The translations under genes and the position numbers were made by a program. The notes beneath the pieces are model-generated. The model saw nothing but the letters and a program-made list of their open reading frames with translations. It was not told the origin of the DNA and did not search any database. A stretch of 48,468 nt of DNA from a virus. The stretch lies in the IMG/VR virus record IMGVR_UViG_3300048833_000087, positions 1 through 48,468 of that record, one strand, 5' to 3'. This document shows positions 22,306 to 30,362 of the stretch, piece after piece; the stretch's first letter is position 1; each line of letters opens with the position of its first letter.

Positions 22306-22851
22306 TTACTTGGCCTTGGCAGCTTTCGCCTTCTCCGCCTCGCGGGCGGCCTTCGATGCCGCGCCCCGGATCAGGTTGCCGAGGTTCATGCGCTGCATGC
22401 CCGGGTTCAGATGCTCGTACTTGCGCTTGAGCCCGGCCATCGACTCGCCGGTCGCCTCGGAGGCGGAGCGATACACGTCCGACAGGTCGAGGCCGCGCAG
22501 CTGGGTGGCCACGCCGTCGTTCACGTCGATGGCCTTGCGGCCGGAGGCGGTCTTGACCTCGGACACGGTGTAACGGGTCAGGTCCGGATTCACGAGGCGG
22601 CCCTCGTCGTCCTTCTTCGCGGCCTTGGGCTCGCGCTTCGGCTTGTCGGCCTTCTTCGCCTCGCGTTCCTTGCGCTGCGTCGAGAGCAGCTTGCCGGGCT
22701 TGGCCGGGACATTGGCCTTGCCATCGACCGGGGCCGACAGCTCGCTGTTGCGGACCTTCAACTGCTTCATGCCGTCGAGGATCGTGGTCCAGCCGCCCTT
22801 GCGCTCGACAACGGTGACCAGTCGGCCCTGGTAGGACATTTCCTTGCTCAT
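22306..22851 (-). CDS. Basic hypothetical protein with LNPGMQRMNLGN motif, 181 aa
   Basis: Three parts can be seen. The N-terminus (1-30) is a small beta fold (SYQGRLVTVVERKGGWTTIL). The linker (40-85) is very rich in Lys and Ala (LLSTQRKEREAKKADKPKR). The C-terminal helical domain has HLNPGMQRMNLGNLIRG, shared with 21736-22236. The last residues, AAREAEKAKAAKAK, are again basic. The composition fits a small DNA-binding, nucleoid-associated-like protein. It has a class A promoter with consensus -35 and a leader element. Function is not known. Confidence 0.75.
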   Translation of the reverse strand: MSKEMSYQGRLVTVVERKGGWTTILDGMKQLKVRNSELSAPVDGKANVPAKPGKLLSTQRKEREAKKADKPKREPKAAKKDDEGRLVNPDLTRYTVSEVKTASGRKAIDVNDGVATQLRGLDLSDVYRSASEATGESMAGLKRKYEHLNPGMQRMNLGNLIRGAASKAAREAEKAKAAKAK

Positions 22852-22861
22852 GGTGGGTTCT

Positions 22862-22873
22862 CTCTATCGTCTA
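22862..22873 (-). repeat. ATAGAG-N-ATAGAG leader element (copy 13, imperfect)
   Basis: Minus strand TAGACGATAGAG, with the first half degenerate, about 10 bases before the ATG at 22851. Confidence 0.6.
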
Positions 22874-22907
22874 GGTTCCGGGACACCCAGTGTGCCCGGT
22901 GACGCAA

Positions 22908-22936
22908 AGGATACCACCTTCTGACTGAACTGTCAA
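22908..22936 (-). promoter_or_regulatory. Early promoter, class A
   Basis: Minus strand TTGACA, 17 bases, TATCCT. The 14-base block is at 22938-22951, inside the last codons of the outer-membrane spanin gene. It drives 22851 and probably 22236. Confidence 0.85.
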
Positions 22937-23316
22937 TTACCGTTCGTCGGCCGACTTTGTCGATCCAGATCGCGGGCCCGGCTGCGGCACCCAAACTGCC
23001 ACCAACGGCAGGGGTTCCGAGACAGGCGGATGCGCTCGACCCCGGTCCGAAGGGTCTGCATGCCGCGCTCTTTGTCGCGGTTGGAGGCGTATACCACATC
23101 CTCCAGATCGCCCATGCAGTCGTCCTGCTGCCGCTCGGTGCGGGCCAGCTCGGCGCAGAACTCCTTACCGTTGGGGAGCATCCTCGGACGCAGGTCGCGG
23201 CCGACACTGCTCACCAGCGCATCCAGATCGCTCGCGGGCGAGTCGTCGCGTACGGAATGCGTCCCGCACGCTGGCAGGCACAGGGCGGTCAGAACGAGCA
23301 GCAGTTTCAGGTTCAT
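22933..23316 (-). CDS. Outer-membrane lipoprotein spanin (Rz1-like), 127 aa
   Basis: A signal peptide with a lipobox is clear: MNLKLLLVLTALCLPAC, with Cys17 as the lipidated residue. The rest is soluble, charged and Cys-containing, longer than the lambda Rz1. It overlaps the inner-membrane spanin gene by 152 bases in another frame, the usual spanin layout. With the partner it should fuse inner and outer membranes at the end of lysis. It points to a Gram-negative host. The 3' end contains the class A promoter block of the next unit. Confidence 0.85.
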   Translation of the reverse strand: MNLKLLLVLTALCLPACGTHSVRDDSPASDLDALVSSVGRDLRPRMLPNGKEFCAELARTERQQDDCMGDLEDVVYASNRDKERGMQTLRTGVERIRLSRNPCRWWQFGCRSRARDLDRQSRPTNGN

Positions 23317-23587
23317 GGCGGGTCGCCTCCTCGTAGGTGTCGTGGTACTGGGATCGGCCGGACGCGATGTCGGAATCGACCCCGGCCCGGTCCTCGTCGG
23401 CCCGGGTCCCGTCCTGCGTGATGCCGCTGGTGGCCTCTATCGTGCGTCCACGCTGGTCGTTCTGCTGGGCGGCCGTGCGCCACTCCAGCACCGTCTGTCC
23501 GGCCCACAGGAGCAGACACCCCGCGAGGACGGCGAGGACCAGCTTGATGGTCTCGATATATGGGGTCAGGGCGGAGGGCACCTTCAC
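23165..23587 (-). CDS. Inner-membrane spanin (Rz-like), 140 aa
   Basis: The start is a GTG at 23587 that overlaps the stop of the gene before (GTGA). A single N-terminal membrane segment (KLVLAVLAGCLLLWAGQTVL, about residues 15-34) is followed by a polar, charged periplasmic part rich in Arg, Asp and Glu. Size and overlap with a lipoprotein gene fit an i-spanin. The lysis order is endolysin, holin, membrane protein, i-spanin, o-spanin. Confidence 0.82.
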   Translation of the reverse strand: MKVPSALTPYIETIKLVLAVLAGCLLLWAGQTVLEWRTAAQQNDQRGRTIEATSGITQDGTRADEDRAGVDSDIASGRSQYHDTYEEATRHEPETAARSDRPVPASVRDAFRTRRLARERSGCAGEQCRPRPASEDAPQR

Positions 23588-23898
23588 GTTTCGTCTCCCG
23601 GCTTCGGGTCGTTGCGCGCGATGTACTTGTGCCATGGCGGCATGCCGGGGGTGGTCATCCACGTGAGCAGGACGCCCCACAATCCGAGCAGGGCGGTGAC
23701 CTGCCGCCAGTAAGGCGCGAACGTGAAGAAATGGGCCGCGATGAAGATGGACATGCTCACGAATACCATGAGCAGGCCCATCCGGCGAACCCACCACCGC
23801 TTCGAATTCTGGCTCTTCTTGATGTCATTCAAGCGCGCCAGCGCGGTGATGAGGATCAGGAACGCGGGGATCACGCAGAACAGCTGGTACAGGCTCAT
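23584..23898 (-). CDS. Membrane protein of the lysis cassette, 104 aa
   Basis: Three hydrophobic segments can be seen: LYQLFCVIPAFLILITALA (2-20), MGLLMVFVSMSIFIAAHFF (about 40-59) and VTALLGLWGVLLTWM (about 67-82). The C-terminal tail is hydrophilic. It sits between the holin candidate and the spanins and overlaps both neighbours. It could be a second holin, a holin antagonist, or the true holin, with 23895-24335 as the partner. The sequence does not decide this. Confidence 0.7.
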   Translation of the reverse strand: MSLYQLFCVIPAFLILITALARLNDIKKSQNSKRWWVRRMGLLMVFVSMSIFIAAHFFTFAPYWRQVTALLGLWGVLLTWMTTPGMPPWHKYIARNDPKPGDET

Positions 23899-24335
23899 TG
23901 GCCGTCTCCGTCAGGCTTCTTGAGCGACGGGAAGCGGAATTCCCGCACGAGCTGCTTACCGCGCTCAATGATCGTTGGAAGGAACCACCGCACCATCGCG
24001 GCGGACATCAGGGCGAACATGCTGATGTTCTTTTGCGCCCAGTCCCAGTCCATGCCATCGGCCGCCAGCACGGCACACGCCGTCCCGAAGACCGTGGCCG
24101 CCAGCGTCTGCCCGTACAGGGCGCGACGGGTGGGAAGAGGGTCCCCGAAGAACAGGGACAGGCCCGCGCCGAAGGCCGCCGCACCGATGATCGACACGGG
24201 CACGCCCCACACGGGCAGATTGACGTACTGCGAGAAGATATTGATCGCAGGCGAGCTGGCCGCCCCCGTTGCCACCGATGCGGTGGCCAGCTTGATAAAA
24301 GACACTATCGCCTCCCCTTTGGCCACGTCGATCAT
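23895..24335 (-). CDS. Probable holin, 146 aa
   Basis: Several hydrophobic segments are present (FIKLATASVATGAA, VSIIGAAAFGAGLSLFF, LAATVFGTACAVLAA, ISMFALMSAAMVRWF). They are followed by a charged tail REFRFPSLKKPDGDGQ, typical of phage holins with three or four spans. The start overlaps the endolysin stop (ATGA). Next to an endolysin this is the best holin candidate. It would form pores that trigger lysis and release the endolysin. Confidence 0.75.
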   Translation of the reverse strand: MIDVAKGEAIVSFIKLATASVATGAASSPAINIFSQYVNLPVWGVPVSIIGAAAFGAGLSLFFGDPLPTRRALYGQTLAATVFGTACAVLAADGMDWDWAQKNISMFALMSAAMVRWFLPTIIERGKQLVREFRFPSLKKPDGDGQ

Positions 24336-24781
24336 CCGACCAGCTCGAAATGGGGGCGGTCGGGAGTCCCCTTCCAGTCACCGCCCCAGCGAATGTTGAC
24401 GCCCTGCTCGGCCGCCGCCTGCCGCATCGCGGCGGCGATCTTGGGCCAGAACCCGCGCTTGCCGTTGTCGTCCCAGTAGATGGCCCCGTCCACATAGGGC
24501 GCGAGGTCCACGGCCCGGCCACCGATGTGGTTGGAGTTCATGGTCCACGTCACCTTGGCCTCGCCCGGGCGGGCGTAGGCGGTGGGCAGGCCCTTGGCGG
24601 ACATCTGGGCGGCCGTGCGGCCCTTTCCGTAGAGCCGGGCCTGCTCGTCGCGAGTTCGGTTGCCCTGTACGACGGCGAAATCGACGCAGGTGATCTGGAT
24701 GGCACGCTTCACCACGGCCTGTAGGCGCGGGTCCACAGTGGCCAACCGAGCGAGGCTATTCTTCCCGAGGACGAATCCCAT
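24332..24781 (-). CDS. Endolysin, M15-family peptidase, 149 aa
   Basis: The zinc-binding pattern of L-Ala-D-Glu/VanY-like peptidases is seen: SNHIGGRAVDL (His85, Asp92) and DRPHFELV (His144). GNRTRDEQARLYGKGRT before it is the usual YG(Q/K)GRT segment of T5-type endolysins. Length is typical for a single-domain enzyme without a cell-wall-binding part. There is no signal peptide, so it depends on the holin. Confidence 0.92.
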   Translation of the reverse strand: MGFVLGKNSLARLATVDPRLQAVVKRAIQITCVDFAVVQGNRTRDEQARLYGKGRTAAQMSAKGLPTAYARPGEAKVTWTMNSNHIGGRAVDLAPYVDGAIYWDDNGKRGFWPKIAAAMRQAAAEQGVNIRWGGDWKGTPDRPHFELVG

Positions 24782-24959
24782 GGCTAAGCTCCAGTTGGGT
24801 TATCATATCCCGAACGGTGCCCAGCGCCGCTTCGAATCGTTTCAGGTCCGCCCCGCAGACCCGGCAAGAGGACAACTGCGCCACCCGGATGGTGAGCTGG
24901 GCCCGGGACAGCTCCAACGCGTCCCGGGCGGCCTCAGGCGGCACGTCTATGGCCAGCAT
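24756..24959 (-). CDS. Small helical protein with CxxC, 67 aa
   Basis: A mainly helical protein with CRVCGADLKRF in the middle and regular Leu/Val/Ala spacing either side, which suggests a coiled coil. It lies between the tail hub gene (20 bases away) and the endolysin, whose start it overlaps by 26 bases. A TTTAAT sequence precedes the ATG. Function unknown; it could be linked to lysis timing. Confidence 0.65.
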   Translation of the reverse strand: MLAIDVPPEAARDALELSRAQLTIRVAQLSSCRVCGADLKRFEAALGTVRDMITQLELSHGIRPREE

Positions 24960-24978
24960 TAAAACACACCCGCCGTGA

Positions 24979-27789
24979 TCATGCGATCCTCTTCAAGGAG
25001 ACGTTGTCCACGTTGAACACGGCCGCCCCAGTCCCATACATCGCGAACCCAAAGTTGCCGGACCCCGCCACCACATCCTCGGTGTAGGACCCGTTGGCGG
25101 TCCGATCCGTCCCGATGACAGCCGAGCCGCCAATAAGCCGGGCGCTGATGGTCCCGGCCGAGTAACCGCTGATCGTGTAGGCTACGCGGTACGTGGCCCC
25201 GGTGACGATGGCCACCGACTGGGACAGCAAGGTCCCGGCCCCGGTCACTGCTTTCGAAGCAACGCCCGCGCCGATGCTCCACCCATCGCCCTTGGTCCAG
25301 TCCGTGTCTGCCGCGAAGGTGCCGTTGGTCAGCAGGTTCTGGTCCGCCACCACGATGGTGCAACGGTCGCCGGTCCGGCTCAACAAGCCATCACGGCGAG
25401 ACCACACTTCCACGTCGAGTGTGCCATTCAGACCCGCCACGTTGATCGTGGTCGAAGTACCGGCGACGTAAGTGAACCCGCTCCACGACCCGCCGTTGAG
25501 GCGCGTCCGGACGCCGTAATCGACACCGGCCTCTTGCGCTTCACTGGCCGCGTCGTAAGGCACGATGGCCGCAGTCTTGCGGTTGCGCTCGCGCCACGAC
25601 ACCGGGAGGGCCACACCAGCCGCTCCGCCATAATAGGTGGCCGGGGTACGGCTGGCGTTGAGCTGGACGTAGTCGGGCGGGGCCGGGCGGAACGCGCGCC
25701 GGGCCATGGCCACCGTGTTGACATTCGCGAGCGTGGGATCGAGACTGGAGGTCGGCGTGTTGTCGAGCAGCCGCACCCGCCACGTGGCCGTGTCGTTGAA
25801 GTACGACTCCAGCAGCCCGTCCGCCTGCTTGATAATGTAGCAGCGCGCCCCGATGGCGTGCGACTCGAAGTCGGTATCGAGTAGCGCGCGACGAATGCCG
25901 GTGAACGTGTAGGTGCCGTTGCCGTTGTCGGTGATGTTGGCCGCCGCCATGAACTCGTTGTCGATCAACAGCAGCATCTGCCCGCTGGTGTCGAACGAAC
26001 CGTTCGAATCCACCAGCTCGGAGGGCACGCTTACCGAATCGAGAGTGAACCCCACGGCGTCGGTGCCCGTGGTCCGCCCGGCCGTGTCCGGGTACGCGTT
26101 CGTCAGCTGCCCGGTGCCGTAATACGGGGCGTCCTCCATCACCCGGGTGGGGTTGGTCCACGTGCTGTCGGCATTGGTGGTGTAATCGGCGTCAAAATAC
26201 ACACTGGCGCTGCCCGGGGGCACGGCGAGAGCCATGATGAGGCCCTGCGTGTCGGTGGGCGGGGTGTCGGCGAACTGGGTGAACCAATACGGCACCTCCT
26301 CAACGCGGCGAGTGACCACCGGGGCCGCCTCGCTGCTGATGGGCGTCCAGCCAGAGCCGGTCGGCGGAGCGAACACGGCCAGAGCCGTGGCGAAACGATC
26401 CTGCACCGCGTTGATGGTGACGATGCCTTCGGTGAGCGTGCCCTTGTCGATCTTCTGGATACGCATCACCATGTTGGAGATGCCGTAGGGGGCCCAATTA
26501 AACACGAACACTTGGCCCGGCTTGAGCGTGGACGCGCGGCGGTTGCACCGAATTTCGATCTGGAACAGGGGCACACTCATGAGCGAGAGCTGCCGCGCGG
26601 CCAGATTGGTGGCCTCCTCGTTCACGAAGCAGCCCGGGACCGAGATGTCCGTGTTGCGGACTTTGTTCTGGAAGTTGATCAGCGCGAAATCTTGCTGGAT
26701 CGCCACCCGGTCCGCGTACTCGTTGGCGCGGTCCTTGAAGGTGACGCGGCACTGATTGTATGCCTGATCCCACGTCGTCTTGGTGAAGTTCACCAACTCC
26801 TTCACGACGGTCTGGTCGAGAATCGGCAAATCCTCGACCACATAGTCATCGCGGATCAGGACCGAGACCATCTTGCCGGTGTCGGTGTCCTGATACAGGA
26901 TGCCATCGGCGATCCGCAGCACTTCCTCGCACAGGTCCTTGCCGGTGATGGACTGCTGCACGAGCAGCGACATGCCGAAGCCCTCGTTGTACAGGGTCTC
27001 GGCGTCACGCTGCCACGATGGCATGTCGATGTCATCGGGGCTCACACCGATCATGCCGAAGCGTTGCGTGAAGCCTTCGTACAGCAACTCCATCGGGTTG
27101 ACGTCCAACCCGTTCGGCATAATGGAGTAGGTCGGGTGGATGTTGGTCGAGTAGCACGACATCTCGGCGTGGATGGCGTTGACGTTGGTGGTCGTGCCGA
27201 AATAGAACCCGCTGGCGAGCGTCGAGGCGCTGCCACGGAACACGGTCCGCGCCTGCCCGATGTAGGCCGGGACTTCCGGGTCCGACTTGCTGGCCAGATA
27301 GGTGTTGCGGGTCTCGTTGAAAGACCCGGGGTAGAAGTCGATGGACCCGATGAGACCACCGCGCTGCTCCTCGCCGCCGAACAGCTCGGGCAGGTTGACG
27401 GTCAGCGTCTGCGCGGTCGAGGCGGTGCCCTGCCAGAACACGTACTTATCGGACCACAGCTTGCGCAGGACCACGGTGCGCGGGCCGCCCAGCGCCCAGC
27501 ACAGATCGAGGCCGATGTGGTACTTGAAGCCCACCGTGACCTTCTTCGAAGAGAATAGCCCGGTTTTCTGCTTCTTCTTGATCGGAACCGGGGTGTAATC
27601 GCCGTACCATAGCGAGTTGGGCGAGCGCAACCGGACCGTGCCCCGGAACCACGGCACCGGGTCGCCTTCCTTCGAGCGCGGGAACTGGAAGTCGCCGAGA
27701 TTGGCCGCCCGCGCGTTCTCAACCTTGGGCTTGGGAGCCGCAAGGACGAGGAGCAGCGCGATGACGATGATTACGATTGCTGCCCACAT
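24979..27789 (-). CDS. Tail tip/central fibre protein (gpJ-like), 936 aa
   Basis: The large size, its place next to the lysis genes after the distal tail genes, and the domain order support a tail hub. An N-terminal membrane-like segment (AAIVIIVIALLLVLAA) is followed by DFQFPRSKEGDPVPWFRGT, the opening of many gpJ-type hub proteins. Later come a hub/assembly core (250-480), Ig/fibronectin-like repeats and, from about 790, a carbohydrate-binding-like beta domain (NGTFAADTDWTKGDGWSI, TYRVAYTISGYSAG). The C-terminus likely contacts the host receptor. The hydrophobic start is also seen in several related hub proteins. Confidence 0.85.
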   Translation of the reverse strand: MWAAIVIIVIALLLVLAAPKPKVENARAANLGDFQFPRSKEGDPVPWFRGTVRLRSPNSLWYGDYTPVPIKKKQKTGLFSSKKVTVGFKYHIGLDLCWALGGPRTVVLRKLWSDKYVFWQGTASTAQTLTVNLPELFGGEEQRGGLIGSIDFYPGSFNETRNTYLASKSDPEVPAYIGQARTVFRGSASTLASGFYFGTTTNVNAIHAEMSCYSTNIHPTYSIMPNGLDVNPMELLYEGFTQRFGMIGVSPDDIDMPSWQRDAETLYNEGFGMSLLVQQSITGKDLCEEVLRIADGILYQDTDTGKMVSVLIRDDYVVEDLPILDQTVVKELVNFTKTTWDQAYNQCRVTFKDRANEYADRVAIQQDFALINFQNKVRNTDISVPGCFVNEEATNLAARQLSLMSVPLFQIEIRCNRRASTLKPGQVFVFNWAPYGISNMVMRIQKIDKGTLTEGIVTINAVQDRFATALAVFAPPTGSGWTPISSEAAPVVTRRVEEVPYWFTQFADTPPTDTQGLIMALAVPPGSASVYFDADYTTNADSTWTNPTRVMEDAPYYGTGQLTNAYPDTAGRTTGTDAVGFTLDSVSVPSELVDSNGSFDTSGQMLLLIDNEFMAAANITDNGNGTYTFTGIRRALLDTDFESHAIGARCYIIKQADGLLESYFNDTATWRVRLLDNTPTSSLDPTLANVNTVAMARRAFRPAPPDYVQLNASRTPATYYGGAAGVALPVSWRERNRKTAAIVPYDAASEAQEAGVDYGVRTRLNGGSWSGFTYVAGTSTTINVAGLNGTLDVEVWSRRDGLLSRTGDRCTIVVADQNLLTNGTFAADTDWTKGDGWSIGAGVASKAVTGAGTLLSQSVAIVTGATYRVAYTISGYSAGTISARLIGGSAVIGTDRTANGSYTEDVVAGSGNFGFAMYGTGAAVFNVDNVSLKRIA

Positions 27790-27793
27790 GGCA

Positions 27794-28633
27794 TCAGAAT
27801 CCCGATTCGAAGAGGTTGATCGGCGGGATCAGCGGGTGGCCGCCGAATCGCTCGGTGTTATTATACCGCGTCGAGCAGTGCCCCTTCCATGCGTGATCGC
27901 AGCCCCGGGTAAACTGCACCGCCGTGCCTTGGGCGATCCGGCCGAAGGGGTAGTTCACGGTCAGTTCGCCGTTGCCGATGTCCGCGCCGATAATCATGCG
28001 GCGCTCGCTCTGCGACGGGATCAGGATTTCGCCACCGATGAACTCGTCCGGGGTAAACGAGCCGTAGTCGGCCATCCGTACCACCTGCCCGCCGCTCAAT
28101 ACCTGCAGGACCGTGGTGTCCACGCTGTTGGCGGCACGGGGCACGGCGCAGGTGTCCGGGTCGAACAATACGTGGTTGCACGGGCTCTGGAAGTAGAAGC
28201 TCGGGCAGCTGGCACCCAGCACACTGGCGAAGATCGACGGCACATCGAGCTGGGCCTTGCGGCCCTTGATCGAGATGTTGGTGACAGGCCCGCGCCAATA
28301 CACCCGGAAGTTGGATTCGTAGGGGGTCAGGCCGCGATAGATGCGGATGATGTTGAGCAGCAGCCGGGGCGGCGTGGTCTGGAACCCATAGTCCGCGATC
28401 ATTTCAGTGATCACCGGCATGGTGACCTTGACCGCTGCGCTGTCCTCGGTGTTGGTGCCCGCCTTGATGCTCGACCTCGACAGGTCGGGGATTGGCAAAT
28501 AGACGCGGCCATCGAACGTGTAGGGCTCGGCGGCCGAAGTGTAGTAGTAGTTCTTGTAGGACCCGAGGAATTCGTACAGCTCGACAGGCATGCTGTCGTG
28601 TACGCTCTCCTCCATGTCGTCGATGGCGCTCAT
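27794..28633 (-). CDS. Distal tail protein, DUF2163-like, 279 aa
   Basis: The C-terminus GCDHAWKGHCSTRYNNTERFGG, with the later HPLIPPIN, resembles the end of DUF2163/BR0599-type tail proteins, where Cys and His bind a metal. The N-terminal part (ELYEFLGSYKNYYYTS) fits the same family. These proteins sit in the tail tip of siphophages and gene transfer agents, between the distal tail and the hub. The ATG overlaps the stop of the upstream gene. Confidence 0.75.
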   Translation of the reverse strand: MSAIDDMEESVHDSMPVELYEFLGSYKNYYYTSAAEPYTFDGRVYLPIPDLSRSSIKAGTNTEDSAAVKVTMPVITEMIADYGFQTTPPRLLLNIIRIYRGLTPYESNFRVYWRGPVTNISIKGRKAQLDVPSIFASVLGASCPSFYFQSPCNHVLFDPDTCAVPRAANSVDTTVLQVLSGGQVVRMADYGSFTPDEFIGGEILIPSQSERRMIIGADIGNGELTVNYPFGRIAQGTAVQFTRGCDHAWKGHCSTRYNNTERFGGHPLIPPINLFESGF

Positions 28634-30360
28634 TCTTTGATGGTCCTTGCCCGGAACTTGATGAGGGTCTCCAGAGCAAAATGCTCCAGCTCGATGATGT
28701 CGCCCACGATGCGTTGCTTGAGGAGATAGCTCACTTGCTGCACGTCCGCCCATCCCGCGCCCGCTGGAATAGCGGGGCTGATCGAGACCGCGCTATCGTT
28801 ATCCACGTTCTTGCTCGCGCCCGTCACCTCGGCATAGTGGATGCCCGACGCGGTAGTGATGGCTAGATAATGATACGGGATCGCGGGCCAGAAGTTGTCG
28901 ACGTAGGAGGGTCCGACGAATAGCATGCTGTTCGCAGCGTCACCCACCGGAACCGCCAACACCTGATCCGGGCGATAGGTAGACAACAGGAAGCTGTTGA
29001 GGCTGCCCTTCATCTCATCGCCGAACAAACGCCAGTAGTCCATCTCCTGCGGCCCGGTCATGCCGACGCAGACATTCGACGGACCCACGCGGCGAGTCTT
29101 GAACTCGAAGCTGCTTTCGACCCGGGTGAAGTCCCAGTCAGTGGCCACGTCGAACAGGCCAGTCTTGGCGTCGAGGATTTCCTGCCCGGTGTCGAAGTTG
29201 TGGTCGATGTCATCGTTCGCCAACGGGTGGCGCTCAAGGATGAAGTACCCGGCGAGCGTATTGAAAGTCGCAGCGCTGGCCGGGCGCTGATGTTGCGAGC
29301 GCGGGTAGGTCGCCGAGCTGGTCAACGTCATCGAGCCGTAGCTGTTGACGTGGGGTCGCTGGAGGTTCAGCTCATTCGGCAGGATACTGGCGAAGATCGC
29401 GATTACTTTCGTGCCCTTGGCGACATCGAAGCTCAGCGGAGCCCGGGTGGTGGCCGTCGTGGTCCCGACCGTGTCGAGCTGCACGAGGCGCGCGTTCTCG
29501 TTGTCCATGAGCAGGACGTAGTCGTCATCCCGCAAATCCACGGCCGAGGTATCGAACGCCAGCACCGAATCCCCGGCCACGGCGGGTGCCGTAGTGATCG
29601 CGGTGTATTGGAAGTACGGCACGAAGAGACGCCCCGCAGCCGACAGCAGGGTCTTGTACTGCTCCCGCAGTTGCGCCTCATCATCGAACACCAGCCGGGT
29701 GACCTGCGAGCGCCGGGGCACACTCAAGAGGCCCACACGCTGCTCGGTGCCGTCGAAGCTGGTGTGCACGTCAGTGAGCCAACGCCAGCGCTCCACCACC
29801 GGCACCTCGGGAATGGCTGGGAGGACCACCGCGCGATTACCGACGATGACAACGGGGCGCGGGTCGTCCACGTTGGAGAAGTCGAACTGAACCTGCGCAT
29901 TAATCTCAGGCGGACCGTTCGGCGTGATACGGATGTCCCACACCTTCTCCTGCAACGGGTTGAAGGCCAGCGGCGGCGTGTCGCCGATGACCGAAATGCC
30001 GACACCGTTCTGAATCAGGATATCATCGAGCAGGGCCTGTTGCCGGGTGTACGCATTCCACACGGTGATCGACCGGGTGACCGCATTCGCAACCGTACCC
30101 AACTCCAACCGCACCGGGCTCAGATGGATGCGCTCGTAGTAGTCGCTGTAGAAGGTGTGGGACAAGTATCCGTCCAAAGCACGCGGGGCGGCCGACACCG
30201 GCAGCTGCGACACCACGGGCGAATACAGGGCCGCCTGACCATCGCTGGCGTGGGGCGGGAATTCATCGAAGGCAAACGCGCTCAGATCACTGGACAGGAA
30301 CGGGTTAACCCCGGTCGGGTGCAGCGCGCCAACGGCTCGATATCCGTTCAGTACGGCCAT
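28630..30360 (-). CDS. Tail tip structural protein, 576 aa
   Basis: A long beta-rich protein with no obvious signal or membrane segment. Patterns such as SVPRRSQVTRLVFDDEAQ and DDDYVLLMDNENARLVQL look like the repeated beta domains of distal tail proteins. Its site between the DUF2163-like gene and the two paralogous minor tail proteins places it in the tail tip. DUF2460-type distal tail proteins occupy this place in related phages, but this one is longer and the match is only partial. Confidence 0.72.
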   Translation of the reverse strand: MAVLNGYRAVGALHPTGVNPFLSSDLSAFAFDEFPPHASDGQAALYSPVVSQLPVSAAPRALDGYLSHTFYSDYYERIHLSPVRLELGTVANAVTRSITVWNAYTRQQALLDDILIQNGVGISVIGDTPPLAFNPLQEKVWDIRITPNGPPEINAQVQFDFSNVDDPRPVVIVGNRAVVLPAIPEVPVVERWRWLTDVHTSFDGTEQRVGLLSVPRRSQVTRLVFDDEAQLREQYKTLLSAAGRLFVPYFQYTAITTAPAVAGDSVLAFDTSAVDLRDDDYVLLMDNENARLVQLDTVGTTTATTRAPLSFDVAKGTKVIAIFASILPNELNLQRPHVNSYGSMTLTSSATYPRSQHQRPASAATFNTLAGYFILERHPLANDDIDHNFDTGQEILDAKTGLFDVATDWDFTRVESSFEFKTRRVGPSNVCVGMTGPQEMDYWRLFGDEMKGSLNSFLLSTYRPDQVLAVPVGDAANSMLFVGPSYVDNFWPAIPYHYLAITTASGIHYAEVTGASKNVDNDSAVSISPAIPAGAGWADVQQVSYLLKQRIVGDIIELEHFALETLIKFRARTIKE

Positions 30361-30362
30361 GG

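Noticed and set aside
27855-27870. TATAAT inside the distal tail gene
   Set aside because: It is part of codons for STRYNN in the Cys/His end of the protein; no -35 box.
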